Shown here one piece after another: positions 24,313 through 33,009 of a stretch of 36,650 nt of DNA. Within the stretch, counting starts at the first letter, position 1. Each line of letters opens with the position of its first letter. The notes beneath the pieces are model-generated. The model searched no databases, was not told where the DNA came from, and saw only the letters and a program-made list of their open reading frames with translations. Source of the DNA: an uncultured Dialister sp. (GTDB taxonomy: Bacteria; Bacillota; Negativicutes; Veillonellales; Dialisteraceae); NCBI GenBank assembly GCA_900543165.1, contig UQQQ01000019.1, forward strand, positions 1 to 36,650. The letters run 5' to 3'. The translations under genes and the position numbers were made by a program.

Positions 24313-24998
24313 TTCAAATCCTTCGCAAAGCGATCGACGATGCGCTCATACATCCCCTTCGGATTATCCTCCGCATTGCGCGTGCGGTCATCCTCGCTCG
24401 AAGCGATCAGATTTCCACTTTGTGCGTCGTACCATTCGAAGGTCATCGTCACTGTCGCATAGGGGATTTCGCGATCCGGGATGTAGTCTGGATACATCTC
24501 GGTTCGGTAGAAATCATGCCAGTTCCCATCTTTATCCCGATAGGAGTCTCGCACTTGGACAGACTTCCACTCCACATGCGCCGGCTCGATATAGCTCTTC
24601 ACCTGCCAGCGGGTGAGGCGCGGCAGTATGTACACTTGGGCATTCGCCGCTTTGGCCGCTTCGAGAAAATCATCCGCTTCCTCTATCCCACTTTCGGCCG
24701 ACGCTTTCGGAAGACGAGATGCGGGCAGTGTCTTCGATGCGGTCGGCGCTTCGATCGTCACAAGGACATCCTTCGGATATTTCACTTTATTCATGCGGCT
24801 GCCAAATGTCGCTTCCAAGCTCTTCTGTCTCGCACGACTCAAGGCGACATCACTCGTATCCACGCGCCCCACATAAATGCGCTGGATTTTTGAAAAATCA
24901 TAGCTTGGATCCTGCCAGCTCGTGTAGTCCGCATGGACGGGAGCGGCAGAGAAAGCGGCAGCGCAGACCGTCGCGGTGAATAACAGTTTATAGTTCAT
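24294..24998 (-). CDS. Hypothetical exported protein
   Basis: A 234-residue protein with a signal peptide (MNYKLLFTATVCAAAFSAAPVHA, cleavage likely before DYTS). The mature part begins YDFSKIQRIYVGRVD, then a possible nucleotide- or ligand-binding-free alpha/beta domain, with AAKAANAQVYILPRLTRW and ATVTMTFEWYDAQSGNLIASS. This layout resembles small envelope proteins of the DUF4136/lipoprotein type, but it has no lipobox cysteine. A perfect GGAGGTGATC precedes the ATG. The last residues (VTSD) and stop are written by GTGACTA heptamers. Function unknown; a periplasmic location is expected. Confidence 0.78.
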   Translation of the reverse strand: MNYKLLFTATVCAAAFSAAPVHADYTSWQDPSYDFSKIQRIYVGRVDTSDVALSRARQKSLEATFGSRMNKVKYPKDVLVTIEAPTASKTLPASRLPKASAESGIEEADDFLEAAKAANAQVYILPRLTRWQVKSYIEPAHVEWKSVQVRDSYRDKDGNWHDFYRTEMYPDYIPDREIPYATVTMTFEWYDAQSGNLIASSEDDRTRNAEDNPKGMYERIVDRFAKDLKKVTSD

Positions 24999-25063
24999 AC
25001 GATCACCTCCGGGGTAATAGTGTGTGTGGTTTGCGGTTTAAGGTGTAAGCGCTTCCCCGTTCG

Positions 25064-25198
25064 TCATCCTCAGGGAAACCACTCACATGGGGCAGCTGAA
25101 AAGCAAAGCAATAAGGCATCGGTTACCGATACGCGCATCGCTGCAGATCCACGCAGTGCAAGAGAAAGTTCTCAACTTCGCACGAAATGACGATACGA
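25064..25198. repeat. Palindromic interspersed repeat (CGTCAT...ATGACG)
   Basis: CGTCATCCTC at the left and ACGAAATGACGATACG at the right, related to the elements at 7754-7923 and 18108-18272. Heptamers (TTCCTAA, CTAGCCA) follow at about 25255-25298. No gene is seen between 24999 and 25374. Confidence 0.5.
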
Positions 25199-25337
25199 GA
25201 GAAATGCTTGATTCAAGTATCCCGACGGATTCTACAGAAAGGGAGCATTCTCTGATTCCTGATTCCTAATCCCTAGCCACTAGCCACCGGTCACTCCCCT
25301 CTCTCCTTGCCTCATTATATCACAGCCCCCAAGGTAC

Positions 25338-25372
25338 GCAAAAAGCCATGCGCTTTCGCGCATGGCTTCCGT
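25338..25372 (-). terminator. Terminator of the nitroreductase gene
   Basis: AAGCCATGCG and CGCATGGCTT (25343-25352 with 25359-25368) around a six-base loop; the minus-strand side ends in TTTTT. Confidence 0.88.
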
Positions 25373-25374
25373 TT

Positions 25375-25896
25375 TTATTTCTTCTTATGATTTCCATACA
25401 GATCATAGGAGACGGCATTCTCATCGTAGCGGTTCAGTTTCACCGGACGACGGTCTGCATAGCCGACGGCGATGATGCAGAAGGGGTCCTCATCCGTCGA
25501 GATGTCTAAGATATGGCACAGATGGATCTTTCTGTCCTGATACGGATACACCTGCATCCACAAGGTGGAAAGACCAAGGTGCTCAGCTTCGATCAGTATG
25601 TTCTGCGCAGCCGCCGCACAGTCAAAGCTCCATTCTTCCGGGAAGCTGATGCCATCCTTCTTGCCGACGATGACGATCGCAGCAGACGCCTTGCGCGCCG
25701 GGCCGGCGATGATGCTGTTGTGAGAAATGGCTTTCACCAGATCTTCACGAGTGACGATGATGAAGTCACGCGACTTCTGGTTGCCGACAGCACGCGCCTG
25801 CATGCCCGCCTTGACGAGCGTCAGCAGCTCTTCATCCGGCACAGGGGTCAGTTCTTTGAAGTAGCGGCAGGTTCCGCGATTGAAAATTTCGTCCAT
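25375..25896 (-). CDS. Nitroreductase family protein
   Basis: A 173-residue FMN-dependent oxidoreductase-like protein. The N-terminal NRGTCRYFKELTPVPDEELLTLVKAGMQAR matches the family opening (R-S-x-R-x-F type). The central FDCAAAAQNILIEAEHLGLSTLWM is the helix and strand that bind FMN and the partner subunit, and IIAVGYADRRP is the usual C-terminal signature. It likely acts as a homodimer reducing nitro compounds, quinones or flavins with NAD(P)H. AAGGAGG is well placed before ATG. It is monocistronic, with its own terminator. Confidence 0.9.
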   Translation of the reverse strand: MDEIFNRGTCRYFKELTPVPDEELLTLVKAGMQARAVGNQKSRDFIIVTREDLVKAISHNSIIAGPARKASAAIVIVGKKDGISFPEEWSFDCAAAAQNILIEAEHLGLSTLWMQVYPYQDRKIHLCHILDISTDEDPFCIIAVGYADRRPVKLNRYDENAVSYDLYGNHKKK

Positions 25897-25988
25897 GGTC
25901 TCTCCTCCTTGCTAAATGTCCGGTGGTCCCGGCGTGTTATTATTTATTCTTGCTAAAGAATAGCAGCCACACTGCTTTTGTTATCTTT

Positions 25989-25994
25989 ATTATA
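25989..25994 (-). promoter_or_regulatory. -10 box of the nitroreductase gene
   Basis: TATAAT on the minus strand about 95 bp before the start; the -35 is weak. Confidence 0.4.
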
Positions 25995-26078
25995 CCATAT
26001 GGGAGCGGTTTGCGTGGGAAGAAGTGACTGCTGACCGGTATCAGGCGATCTGGCCTCTGATATCTATAGATGAAAACA

Positions 26079-26106
26079 AAAAACCGCAGCCGAAGCTGCG
26101 GTTTTT
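26079..26106 (-). terminator. Terminator of the ATP synthase operon
   Basis: A perfect 12-bp stem AAAAACCGCAGC with its complement around CGAA, 13 bases past the atpC stop. Confidence 0.93.
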
Positions 26107-26118
26107 ATAGTATCCATA

Positions 26119-26538
26119 TCAGATCGTTCCGGTCGCTTTGAGGCGTGTCAGTGCACGCATGAGAGCGAGTCTTGCGCGGTCCATATCGATGTCTGCGCTG
26201 TGAGAAGCCAGTCTGTCTTCTGCACGCTTTTTCGCTGCCTGGGCGCGCGCTACATCGATGTTTTCAGCCAGCTCAGCCAGCGGAGCCACGATGTTTACGT
26301 TGTTCTTGGAGTTTTCCAAGAACCCGCCGAATACAGCGACCTTCTGTTCTTCAGCGGCTTTTTTAATGCGTACAACGCACATTTCCAAAGCGGCTGCCAG
26401 AGGCAGATGGTTTTTCAAGACAGCAAATTCGCCGTCTTCTGCGCGGGCCACCACCATGTCCACACTGTCTTCACTGAAGATCGGACCATCCGGACTGATG
26501 ACTTCCACGTGCATGGAGTGAGTAAGGGTATCAGCCAT
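26119..26538 (-). CDS. atpC: ATP synthase epsilon subunit
   Basis: The 139-residue central-stalk epsilon subunit, which links and regulates F1. The N-terminal beta-sandwich is visible (VEVISPDGPIFSEDSVDMVVARAEDGEFAVLKNHLPL) and the C-terminal helical pair carries ARAQAAKKRAEDRLA. It is the last gene of the operon. GGGGAAT lies before ATG, and the gap to atpD is three bases. Confidence 0.95.
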   Translation of the reverse strand: MADTLTHSMHVEVISPDGPIFSEDSVDMVVARAEDGEFAVLKNHLPLAAALEMCVVRIKKAAEEQKVAVFGGFLENSKNNVNIVAPLAELAENIDVARAQAAKKRAEDRLASHSADIDMDRARLALMRALTRLKATGTI

Positions 26539-26541
26539 GGC

Positions 26542-27975
26542 TTATTCCCCTTTCTTCATCTTTTCAGCCTTTTCGATTGCTTCATCAATTGTGCCGACCA
26601 TGTAGAATGCGCCTTCAGGCATGTCATCGTGCTGGCCTGCAAGGATTTCCTTGAAGCCTCTGATGGTTTCCTTCAGCGGTACATATCTACCTGGGGAGCC
26701 TGTGAACTGTTCAGCTACGAAGAACGGCTGAGACAGGAATCTCTGGATCTTTCTTGCGCGAGCAACGATGACCTTGTCGTCATCAGAAAGTTCTTCCATA
26801 CCGAGGATGGCGATGATATCCTGCAGTTCTTTGTAGCGCTGCAGAATAGCCTGTACGCCGCGGGCTACTTCGTAGTGTTCCTCTCCGAGTACGTTTGGAT
26901 CAAGGATACGGGAAGTGGAGTCCAGCGGATCGACTGCCGGGTAAATACCCAGTTCGGCGATGGAACGGTTCAGTACCGTGGTAGCATCCAGGTGGGTGAA
27001 TACGCCAGCCGGAGCCGGGTCGGTGAGGTCATCGGCCGGTACATATACAGCCTGAATGGATGTGATGGAACCGGTCTTGGTGGAAGTGATTCGTTCCTGC
27101 AGTTCGCCGATATCGGTTGCGAGCGTTGGCTGGTAACCTACGGCAGACGGCATACGGCCGAGCAGTGCGGATACTTCGGAGCCTGCCTGTACGAAACGGA
27201 AAATGTTGTCGACGAAGAGCAGTACGTCCTGGCCCTGTTTATCACGGAAGTATTCTGCCATGGTCAGACCTGTCAGGGCGACTCTCATACGAGCTCCCGG
27301 AGGTTCGTTCATCTGGCCATAGACCAGTGCTACTTTGTTCAGGACGCCGGAGTCTTTCATTTCGCCCCAGAGGTCGTTGCCTTCACGGGTACGTTCGCCT
27401 ACGCCGCAGAATACGGAGCAGCCATCATGTTCGGTCGCTACGTTGTGGATCAGTTCCTGAATCAGGACTGTTTTACCTACGCCTGCACCGCCGAACAGAC
27501 CGATCTTACCGCCTTTTGCGTATGGGCAGATCAGGTCGACGACTTTGATGCCGGTTTCGAAAATTTCAGCTGCCGGGGACTGGTCTTTGAAGGCCGGTGC
27601 CGGGCGATGAATCGGCCAGTAGTCGGATGCCGGTACTTTGGCCGGATCATTATCTACTGTCTGTCCGAGAACGTTGAAAATACGTCCAAGGCAGCCGTCG
27701 CCTACCGGTGCTGCAATAGCACGGCCGGTGTCGACTGCTTTCATTCCACGTACCATGCCATCTGTGGAGCTCATAGCTACGGCACGGACAACGCCGTCGC
27801 CGAGGTGCTGCATGGTTTCACAGATAACATCAACAGGAACGCCGGATTTATCATCTTTTACATGGATTGCGTTATAGATAGCAGGGAGTTCTTTGTCGTC
27901 ATCGAATGCAATATCTACGACTGCGCCGATGATCTGGACTACTTTACCTACCTGCATCTCCTTTTCATTTGCCAT
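26542..27975 (-). CDS. atpD: ATP synthase beta subunit
   Basis: The 477-residue catalytic subunit of F1. Walker A is GGAGVGKT (residues 162-169). The catalytic Glu in GVGERTREGNDLW and the DELSEED-like segment EELSDDD in the C-terminal domain are present. Length is normal. AAGGAGG precedes the start. Confidence 0.97.
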   Translation of the reverse strand: MANEKEMQVGKVVQIIGAVVDIAFDDDKELPAIYNAIHVKDDKSGVPVDVICETMQHLGDGVVRAVAMSSTDGMVRGMKAVDTGRAIAAPVGDGCLGRIFNVLGQTVDNDPAKVPASDYWPIHRPAPAFKDQSPAAEIFETGIKVVDLICPYAKGGKIGLFGGAGVGKTVLIQELIHNVATEHDGCSVFCGVGERTREGNDLWGEMKDSGVLNKVALVYGQMNEPPGARMRVALTGLTMAEYFRDKQGQDVLLFVDNIFRFVQAGSEVSALLGRMPSAVGYQPTLATDIGELQERITSTKTGSITSIQAVYVPADDLTDPAPAGVFTHLDATTVLNRSIAELGIYPAVDPLDSTSRILDPNVLGEEHYEVARGVQAILQRYKELQDIIAILGMEELSDDDKVIVARARKIQRFLSQPFFVAEQFTGSPGRYVPLKETIRGFKEILAGQHDDMPEGAFYMVGTIDEAIEKAEKMKKGE

Positions 27976-28010
27976 GAAGAAGCATTCCTCCTTAAATTCT
28001 TTATGCGGGT

Positions 28011-28886
28011 TTATTCAAGCGCAGCTGCGCCGCCGACGATTTCGGAAATTTCGTTGGTAACCTGTGCCTGACGTGCTTTGTTGTACGTAAGGTTGAGGTC
28101 GGCGATTCTTTCGGTCGCGTTGTCGGTTGCAGCGGACATAGCTGCCATTCGGCTGCCAAGTTCGGAGGCAGCGGACTGGAGCATGGCGTTGTAAACCTGC
28201 ACCTGTACATATTCAGGAAGCAGCTTGGAAAGGACTGTGCCTGCATCCGGCAGGAAGATGTATTCATCATCCACGGATGGTTCTTTGTCTGCTTCGCCTG
28301 CTTCTGCCTTCGGCGATTCGACAGGAAGTAATTTCTGTACCTTCACCTGCTGGCGGAGAGCAGTGATGAATTTTGTGTAAATAATGTAGACTTCGTCGAC
28401 TTCTTCTTTGGTGAAGTAGTCCACCATTTCTTTTGCAAGAGCGATGGAGTCCTGTGCCGACGGTTTGTCAGAAAAGCCGAAATGATAGGAATCCAGATCA
28501 TAGTCGCGGAATTTCAGGTAGTTTCTTCCCTGCTTGCCACACACGTAGAGTGCATACTCTGACCGATCCTTACCGGAGATTTCACTTAAGGTCTGCTTCA
28601 TAACATTGGAGTTATAAGCACCGGCGAGGCCTTTATCTGCACTGATGACAAGATAGCCGACCTTCTTCACTTTGCCTGTTCTAAAGAGCGGGCTGGTGAA
28701 ACCGGGTGTTACCGAAGAAGCACGGCGCAGAAGCTCTCCGATTTTTTCAGCATAGGGACGGGAGCCGTTTGCTTTTTCTTCTGCTTTACGCAGACGGGCT
28801 GCGGCGACCATCTTCATTGCTTTTGTGATCTGCTGGATGTTGGTGACAGATTTAATGCGCCCTTTTATATCACGCGTACTTTCCAA
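28011..28886 (-). CDS. atpG: ATP synthase gamma subunit
   Basis: The 291-residue rotor shaft of F1. The N-terminal RDIKGRIKSVTNIQQITKAMKMVAA and the C-terminal RIADLNLTYNKARQAQVTNEISEIVGG coiled-coil helices are diagnostic. The start codon reads TTG, with GGGGTGA upstream, right after the atpA stop region. The middle has an acidic insert (SPKAEAGEADKEPSVDDE, about residues 185-205) before the conserved core resumes. Confidence 0.96.
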   Translation of the reverse strand: MESTRDIKGRIKSVTNIQQITKAMKMVAAARLRKAEEKANGSRPYAEKIGELLRRASSVTPGFTSPLFRTGKVKKVGYLVISADKGLAGAYNSNVMKQTLSEISGKDRSEYALYVCGKQGRNYLKFRDYDLDSYHFGFSDKPSAQDSIALAKEMVDYFTKEEVDEVYIIYTKFITALRQQVKVQKLLPVESPKAEAGEADKEPSVDDEYIFLPDAGTVLSKLLPEYVQVQVYNAMLQSAASELGSRMAAMSAATDNATERIADLNLTYNKARQAQVTNEISEIVGGAAALE

Positions 28887-28891
28887 TCAGA

Positions 28892-30424
28892 TCACCCCTC
28901 TACCGTTTCAGACTTTTTTGCGTTGTAGCGTTCTTTGAATTCAACAATAGCAGCTTTGAGTCTTTCTTCGTTTTCATCAGTCAGTTTCTTATTCTTGATG
29001 ATGTCTTCACCGATTTCCGGATGGCTGCTGTGGAGGAATGCGAGAATCTGATGTTCGAAATCAACGACTTCATTGACTTCTACATCATCCAGGTATCCGT
29101 TGACGGCTACGTAGATCGCCTGTACCTGATCTTCGACCGGGTATGGGGAGTACTGTGGCTGTTTCAGGATCTCTGTGGTTCTCTGGCCGCGGTCGATCTG
29201 TGCCTTGGTAGCAGCGTCGAGGTCGGAGCCGAACTGAGCAAATGCTGCGAGTTCGCGATACTGAGCGAGGTCCAGACGCAGGGTACCTGCGACCTGTTTC
29301 ATCGCTTTGATCTGTGCGGAACCGCCTACACGGGATACGGAGAGGCCGACATTGATAGCCGGACGGATACCGGAGTAGAAGAGTGCGGTTTCGAGGTAGA
29401 TCTGACCGTCGGTGATGGAAATAACGTTAGTCGGGATGTATGCACCTACGTCGCCTGCCAGAGTTTCGATGATCGGAAGAGCGGTGATAGAGCCGCCGCC
29501 GAGTTCTTTGGAAAGACGGGCAGCACGTTCCAGCAGTCTGGAGTGCAGGTAGAATACGTCGCCTGGATAAGCTTCACGTCCTGGTGGACGACGCAGCAGC
29601 AGGGACATAGCGCGGTATGCGACAGCGTGCTTGGAGAGGTCATCATAAATGATGAGGACGTCTTTGCCCTGATGCATGAAGTATTCCGCGATGGAGACAC
29701 CGGAGTATGGTGCCAGGTACTGCATCGGGGAGCCTTCGGATGCGCCTGCGTGGACGATGATGGAGTAGTCCATAGCGCCAGCCTGCTTCAGTCTTTCGTA
29801 TACACGAACGACGTTGGAGTTTTTCTGGCCGATGGATACGTAAATACAAATAACGTTCTGACCCTTCTGGTTCAGAATGGTATCGATACCGATAGCGGTT
29901 TTACCGGTACCACGGTCACCGATGATAAGTTCACGCTGACCACGGCCGATCGGAACCATGGAGTCGATACTTTTGAGACCAGTCTGCAGCGGTACATTGA
30001 CTGGCTGTCTGTCAGCAATGCCCGGTGCTTTAATTTCAATGTCGCGGAATTCGGCGGTCTTGATTTCGCCTTTGCCATCGATCGGCTGGCCCAGTGCATT
30101 GACAACACGGCCGATAACAGCGTCCCCTACCGGGACCTGCATCAGACGGCCTGTTCTCTTGACTGTGTCGCCTTCCTTAATGGTTTCGGCGCGACCCAGA
30201 AGAACGGCACCTACGTTGCTTTCTTCCAGGTTAAGAGCCATGCCATATACGCCGTTAGGCAGTTCAAGCAGTTCGCCGGCCATGCAGTTTTCGAGCCCAT
30301 AGATATGAGCGATACCGTCGCCGACTTCAAGAACCGTACCAACTTCATCGACATTGAGGTCTACTTTGTAGTTTTCAATCTGTTTCTTAATGACAGATGT
30401 AATTTCATCTGAACTGATTTTCAT
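28892..30424 (-). CDS. atpA: ATP synthase alpha subunit
   Basis: The 510-residue non-catalytic nucleotide-binding subunit of F1. Walker A is GDRGTGKT at residues 169-176, the same position as in E. coli. It also has the family segment RRPPGREAYPGDVFYLHSRL and the SVSRVGGSAQ arginine-finger region. AGGTGA lies before ATG. Confidence 0.97.
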   Translation of the reverse strand: MKISSDEITSVIKKQIENYKVDLNVDEVGTVLEVGDGIAHIYGLENCMAGELLELPNGVYGMALNLEESNVGAVLLGRAETIKEGDTVKRTGRLMQVPVGDAVIGRVVNALGQPIDGKGEIKTAEFRDIEIKAPGIADRQPVNVPLQTGLKSIDSMVPIGRGQRELIIGDRGTGKTAIGIDTILNQKGQNVICIYVSIGQKNSNVVRVYERLKQAGAMDYSIIVHAGASEGSPMQYLAPYSGVSIAEYFMHQGKDVLIIYDDLSKHAVAYRAMSLLLRRPPGREAYPGDVFYLHSRLLERAARLSKELGGGSITALPIIETLAGDVGAYIPTNVISITDGQIYLETALFYSGIRPAINVGLSVSRVGGSAQIKAMKQVAGTLRLDLAQYRELAAFAQFGSDLDAATKAQIDRGQRTTEILKQPQYSPYPVEDQVQAIYVAVNGYLDDVEVNEVVDFEHQILAFLHSSHPEIGEDIIKNKKLTDENEERLKAAIVEFKERYNAKKSETVEG

Positions 30425-30439
30425 TTCCTAGAAGTCACC

Positions 30440-30985
30440 TCAATCTCTTTGCATCATAATAGCTTTCAGTGTCTGCAGCTGTCTGGCTACGGACCCATCG
30501 ATCAGGCGGTCGCCCACTTGAACGGTGAAGCCGCCAATCAGCGCCGTGTCCACTTTCTGCTTCATGAGAATCTTCTTCCCTGTAATTTCGGAGAGTTTCG
30601 CTTTCAATGCTTCCACCTGGGACTTGGTCATCGGGAGTGCGGAGGTCACCACAGCTTCTTCGATGCCCATGCCATGATGCGCAAGAGTCGTATATACGTC
30701 TACCATAGCGGGGAAGTCGGTAATGCGGTCTCTGTCGATTACGACATAGCAGAACTGCAGAACGACAGGCTGAACCTTATCTGCAAATAATTTCTTAATC
30801 GTATCTTTCTTGACATCCTTTGCAAGCAGAGGATGGAAAAGAAGCTCCTTCAGATCTGCATGTTCCTTGATGGCGTCTGCGATCAGGTGAAGTTCTTCTT
30901 CTGTTTTTTCCAAGCTGTTCTGTTCAGCAGCGATTTCATAGATGGCGCGACCGTATTTCTTTGCAAGGATTACGTTCTTATCCAT
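30440..30985 (-). CDS. atpH: ATP synthase delta subunit
   Basis: The 181-residue peripheral-stalk subunit (OSCP-like) joining b to the top of F1. The opening KKYGRAIYEIAAEQNSLEKTEEEL and the closing GGFTVQVGDRLIDGSVARQLQTLK are typical. It starts three bases after atpF. Confidence 0.95.
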   Translation of the reverse strand: MDKNVILAKKYGRAIYEIAAEQNSLEKTEEELHLIADAIKEHADLKELLFHPLLAKDVKKDTIKKLFADKVQPVVLQFCYVVIDRDRITDFPAMVDVYTTLAHHGMGIEEAVVTSALPMTKSQVEALKAKLSEITGKKILMKQKVDTALIGGFTVQVGDRLIDGSVARQLQTLKAIMMQRD

Positions 30986-30987
30986 GA

Positions 30988-31482
30988 TTATTTACCTGCT
31001 TTTTTAGCATCCAGCTTTGCGATGCTTTCTGCGATGAGCCGGTCGTTGGCGTCCGGCGTCATGTTCTTGCTGATGATCTTTGCTGCAATATCGCAGGAAA
31101 GGACTGCCACCTGAGCCTTCAGATCCTCCAGAGCATCCTTGCGTTCTCTTTCGATCTGCTGGCTGGCCTGTTCCTTTGCTTTAGCGATAGATGCATGAGC
31201 TTCATCAATCTGTGCCTGCGCCTGCACCTTGGCTTCCTTGACTGCTTTGTCCACAATTTCCTGGGCTTTTGCCTGTGCGTCTTTCAGCTGGGCTTCGTAG
31301 CTGACTTTCAGTTCTTCAGCAGCAGCTTTGGACTGGGCAGCACTGTCCAGGTCGTTTTTAATACGAGCTTTGCGGTCGTCGAGTACTTTAAGTACCGGCT
31401 TGTAGCAGAAATGGCCAAGAATAGCACAGAGAATGATAAAGTTGACGATCTGCATCAACAAGGTACCATTCAGGTCTACCAA
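30988..31482 (-). CDS. atpF: ATP synthase b subunit
   Basis: The 164-residue peripheral-stalk b subunit. One membrane segment (about residues 5-27, including LLMQIVNFIILCAILGHFCY) is followed by a long charged coiled coil. The start codon is TTG, with AAGGAGG upstream. Confidence 0.94.
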   Translation of the reverse strand: MVDLNGTLLMQIVNFIILCAILGHFCYKPVLKVLDDRKARIKNDLDSAAQSKAAAEELKVSYEAQLKDAQAKAQEIVDKAVKEAKVQAQAQIDEAHASIAKAKEQASQQIERERKDALEDLKAQVAVLSCDIAAKIISKNMTPDANDRLIAESIAKLDAKKAGK

Positions 31483-31532
31483 TTCGTTCCCTCCTTAGCC
31501 TAATATTCCGTAATTATTGTAATTAGGAATAA

Positions 31533-31784
31533 TTATTTCAGGAATGGGTTAGCGAATACGAGTACGAGAGCGATAACGATAGCGATGATCGGAATAGATT
31601 CGATAAGGCCGATAGCTACGAGCATGTTGGTGAAGAGTTTGCCTGCCATTTCCGGCTGACGGGTCATACCTTCGAGAGCTTTAGCTGCGGCTTTGGAGTC
31701 GGAGAATGCTGCTGCAAGAGCTGCGCAGGCTGCAATGATTGCTGCTGCAATCAGGGAATACTGTGCTACGATTGTCTGATCCAT
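31533..31784 (-). CDS. atpE: ATP synthase c subunit
   Basis: The 83-residue proteolipid that forms the rotor ring. Two membrane helices join at the polar loop TRQPE. The ion-binding carboxylate is Glu62 in GLIESIP, followed by Ser63. At the place where sodium-binding c subunits have Gln, this protein has Asp29 (AAFSDSK). Ser after Glu is often linked to sodium use, but the coupling ion cannot be settled from this. TAGGAGG is a strong ribosome binding site, in keeping with the need for many copies. Confidence 0.95.
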   Translation of the reverse strand: MDQTIVAQYSLIAAAIIAACAALAAAFSDSKAAAKALEGMTRQPEMAGKLFTNMLVAIGLIESIPIIAIVIALVLVFANPFLK

Positions 31785-31923
31785 AATGATAATTCCTCCT
31801 AGAGAATTGCAAAAAATTTTAGCACTGCCCCGTGATCAGGGAAGGCAGGCTATTGTATTTACCGTTTTTACGGGCGGTGCCGTTCCGTTTATTATGCGGC
31901 GTAGCCGCTTCACCGGCTGTGAC
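31785..31923 (-). other. atpB-atpE spacer
   Basis: The longest spacer in the atp operon (139 bases). On the transcript it holds a GCGGC-TAC-GCCGC hairpin, further GC-rich pairing, then a U-rich run (AAATTTTTTGC) and TAGGAGG before atpE. This may raise translation or alter RNA decay for the c subunit. No ORF. Confidence 0.5.
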
Positions 31924-32589
31924 TCAGTCAACGCTTTCTTTCAGGTATACGGAAGTCAGGGTGGTGAAAATGTATGCCTGAACCAGACCGATAAACAAAG
32001 ATACGGCGATCCAGATCATAGGTACAAGCCATGGGCAGAGGAAGTACAAAACTTCCAGCAGAATTTCACCCGCGAGAATGTTGCCGAATAGACGCATAGC
32101 CAGCGTAATCGGCTTCGCAATTTCTTCAATCAGATTCATGATGGCGAAGATCGGGAATGGTTTGAAGAAATGCCCAAGCCAGTGCCCTACGCCTTTACAC
32201 TTAATGAAATAGAAGTGTGTAATCAAAGAACATGCGATGGATAGGCCCAATGTAGTATTCACGTCATTGGTCGGAGACGCAGTCAGGTGTTCTGTCGGCA
32301 GAAGACCGATCTGATTCGCAGTGAAGATGAAGAGGAACAGCGTCAGAAGAACGGTCGCCACCTTGCGATAATTCGACCCGACATTGCTTTCAAACTGAGA
32401 GCAAAGACCTTCAATGACCATTTCGATCACATTCTGCCAGCCTCCCGGGATCAGGGATCTGCCTCTGGTCGCTGCAAATACGGCGATGAAGACGATGATG
32501 GCAGTAAGCCATGTGGTATAAAGCGTATCCATATTCACAGACATGCCAAAGAGCTGCTCTACAACATGTGTACCCGTATGAAGATGCAT
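31924..32589 (-). CDS. atpB: ATP synthase a subunit
   Basis: The 221-residue stator subunit that carries the ion half-channels. The essential Arg166 lies in EEIAKPITLAMRLFGNILAGE. About five membrane segments are visible. GGGGTGAG precedes the ATG. Confidence 0.95.
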   Translation of the reverse strand: MHLHTGTHVVEQLFGMSVNMDTLYTTWLTAIIVFIAVFAATRGRSLIPGGWQNVIEMVIEGLCSQFESNVGSNYRKVATVLLTLFLFIFTANQIGLLPTEHLTASPTNDVNTTLGLSIACSLITHFYFIKCKGVGHWLGHFFKPFPIFAIMNLIEEIAKPITLAMRLFGNILAGEILLEVLYFLCPWLVPMIWIAVSLFIGLVQAYIFTTLTSVYLKESVD

Positions 32590-32627
32590 AATCTCACCCC
32601 CTTTCTCTTACAAGGATATCAAGAAAA

Positions 32628-33008
32628 CTACTCCTTAATTAAACCGACCAGCCGCTCCCCAAGAGTTGCAGCAGGCAGTGTAAGTAAGCCACCTAAGTAG
32701 GCCAATATATTGAGCGGCGTGAAGATCACCGCTACGCAGCTTGCGATCTCCAAAATAAAGCGGAGCATCGTGAATACCACAAGGCGGCGTCCGATGAACT
32801 CCACTTCTCGCTTGTCTCTCTGCCACTGGTTAAACTTAACCAGCATGAGGCTGAAAAAAAAGATATGAAACAGGCAGCCCAACCCCCAGGCAATCGCATA
32901 TGCCCAGCCCTGCCAGGCAAGCAGTATGCCTGCGCCGATGACAGCGATGACCAGAATGTACTGATTCATGCGCTTGGCATAGTGAGGAAAAGTCAAGTCG
33001 AAGTTCAT
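32628..33008 (-). CDS. atpI: ATP synthase subunit I-like protein
   Basis: A 126-residue membrane protein with four hydrophobic segments. It fits the AtpI family by position directly before atpB and by the pattern ILAWQGWAYAIAWGLGCLFH...RRLVVFTMLRFILE. AtpI helps assemble the c-ring. It starts right after the atpZ stop. Confidence 0.8.
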   Translation of the reverse strand: MNFDLTFPHYAKRMNQYILVIAVIGAGILLAWQGWAYAIAWGLGCLFHIFFFSLMLVKFNQWQRDKREVEFIGRRLVVFTMLRFILEIASCVAVIFTPLNILAYLGGLLTLPAATLGERLVGLIKE

Positions 33009-33009
33009 A

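Noticed and set aside
26200..28071. 623-codon open frame on the plus strand
   Set aside because: It is the antisense shadow of atpC and atpD, whose products are certain; its protein is rich in Cys, Phe and Tyr and matches nothing.
29021..30412. 463-codon open frame opposite atpA
   Set aside because: Antisense shadow of a well-conserved gene; no ribosome binding site or family motif.
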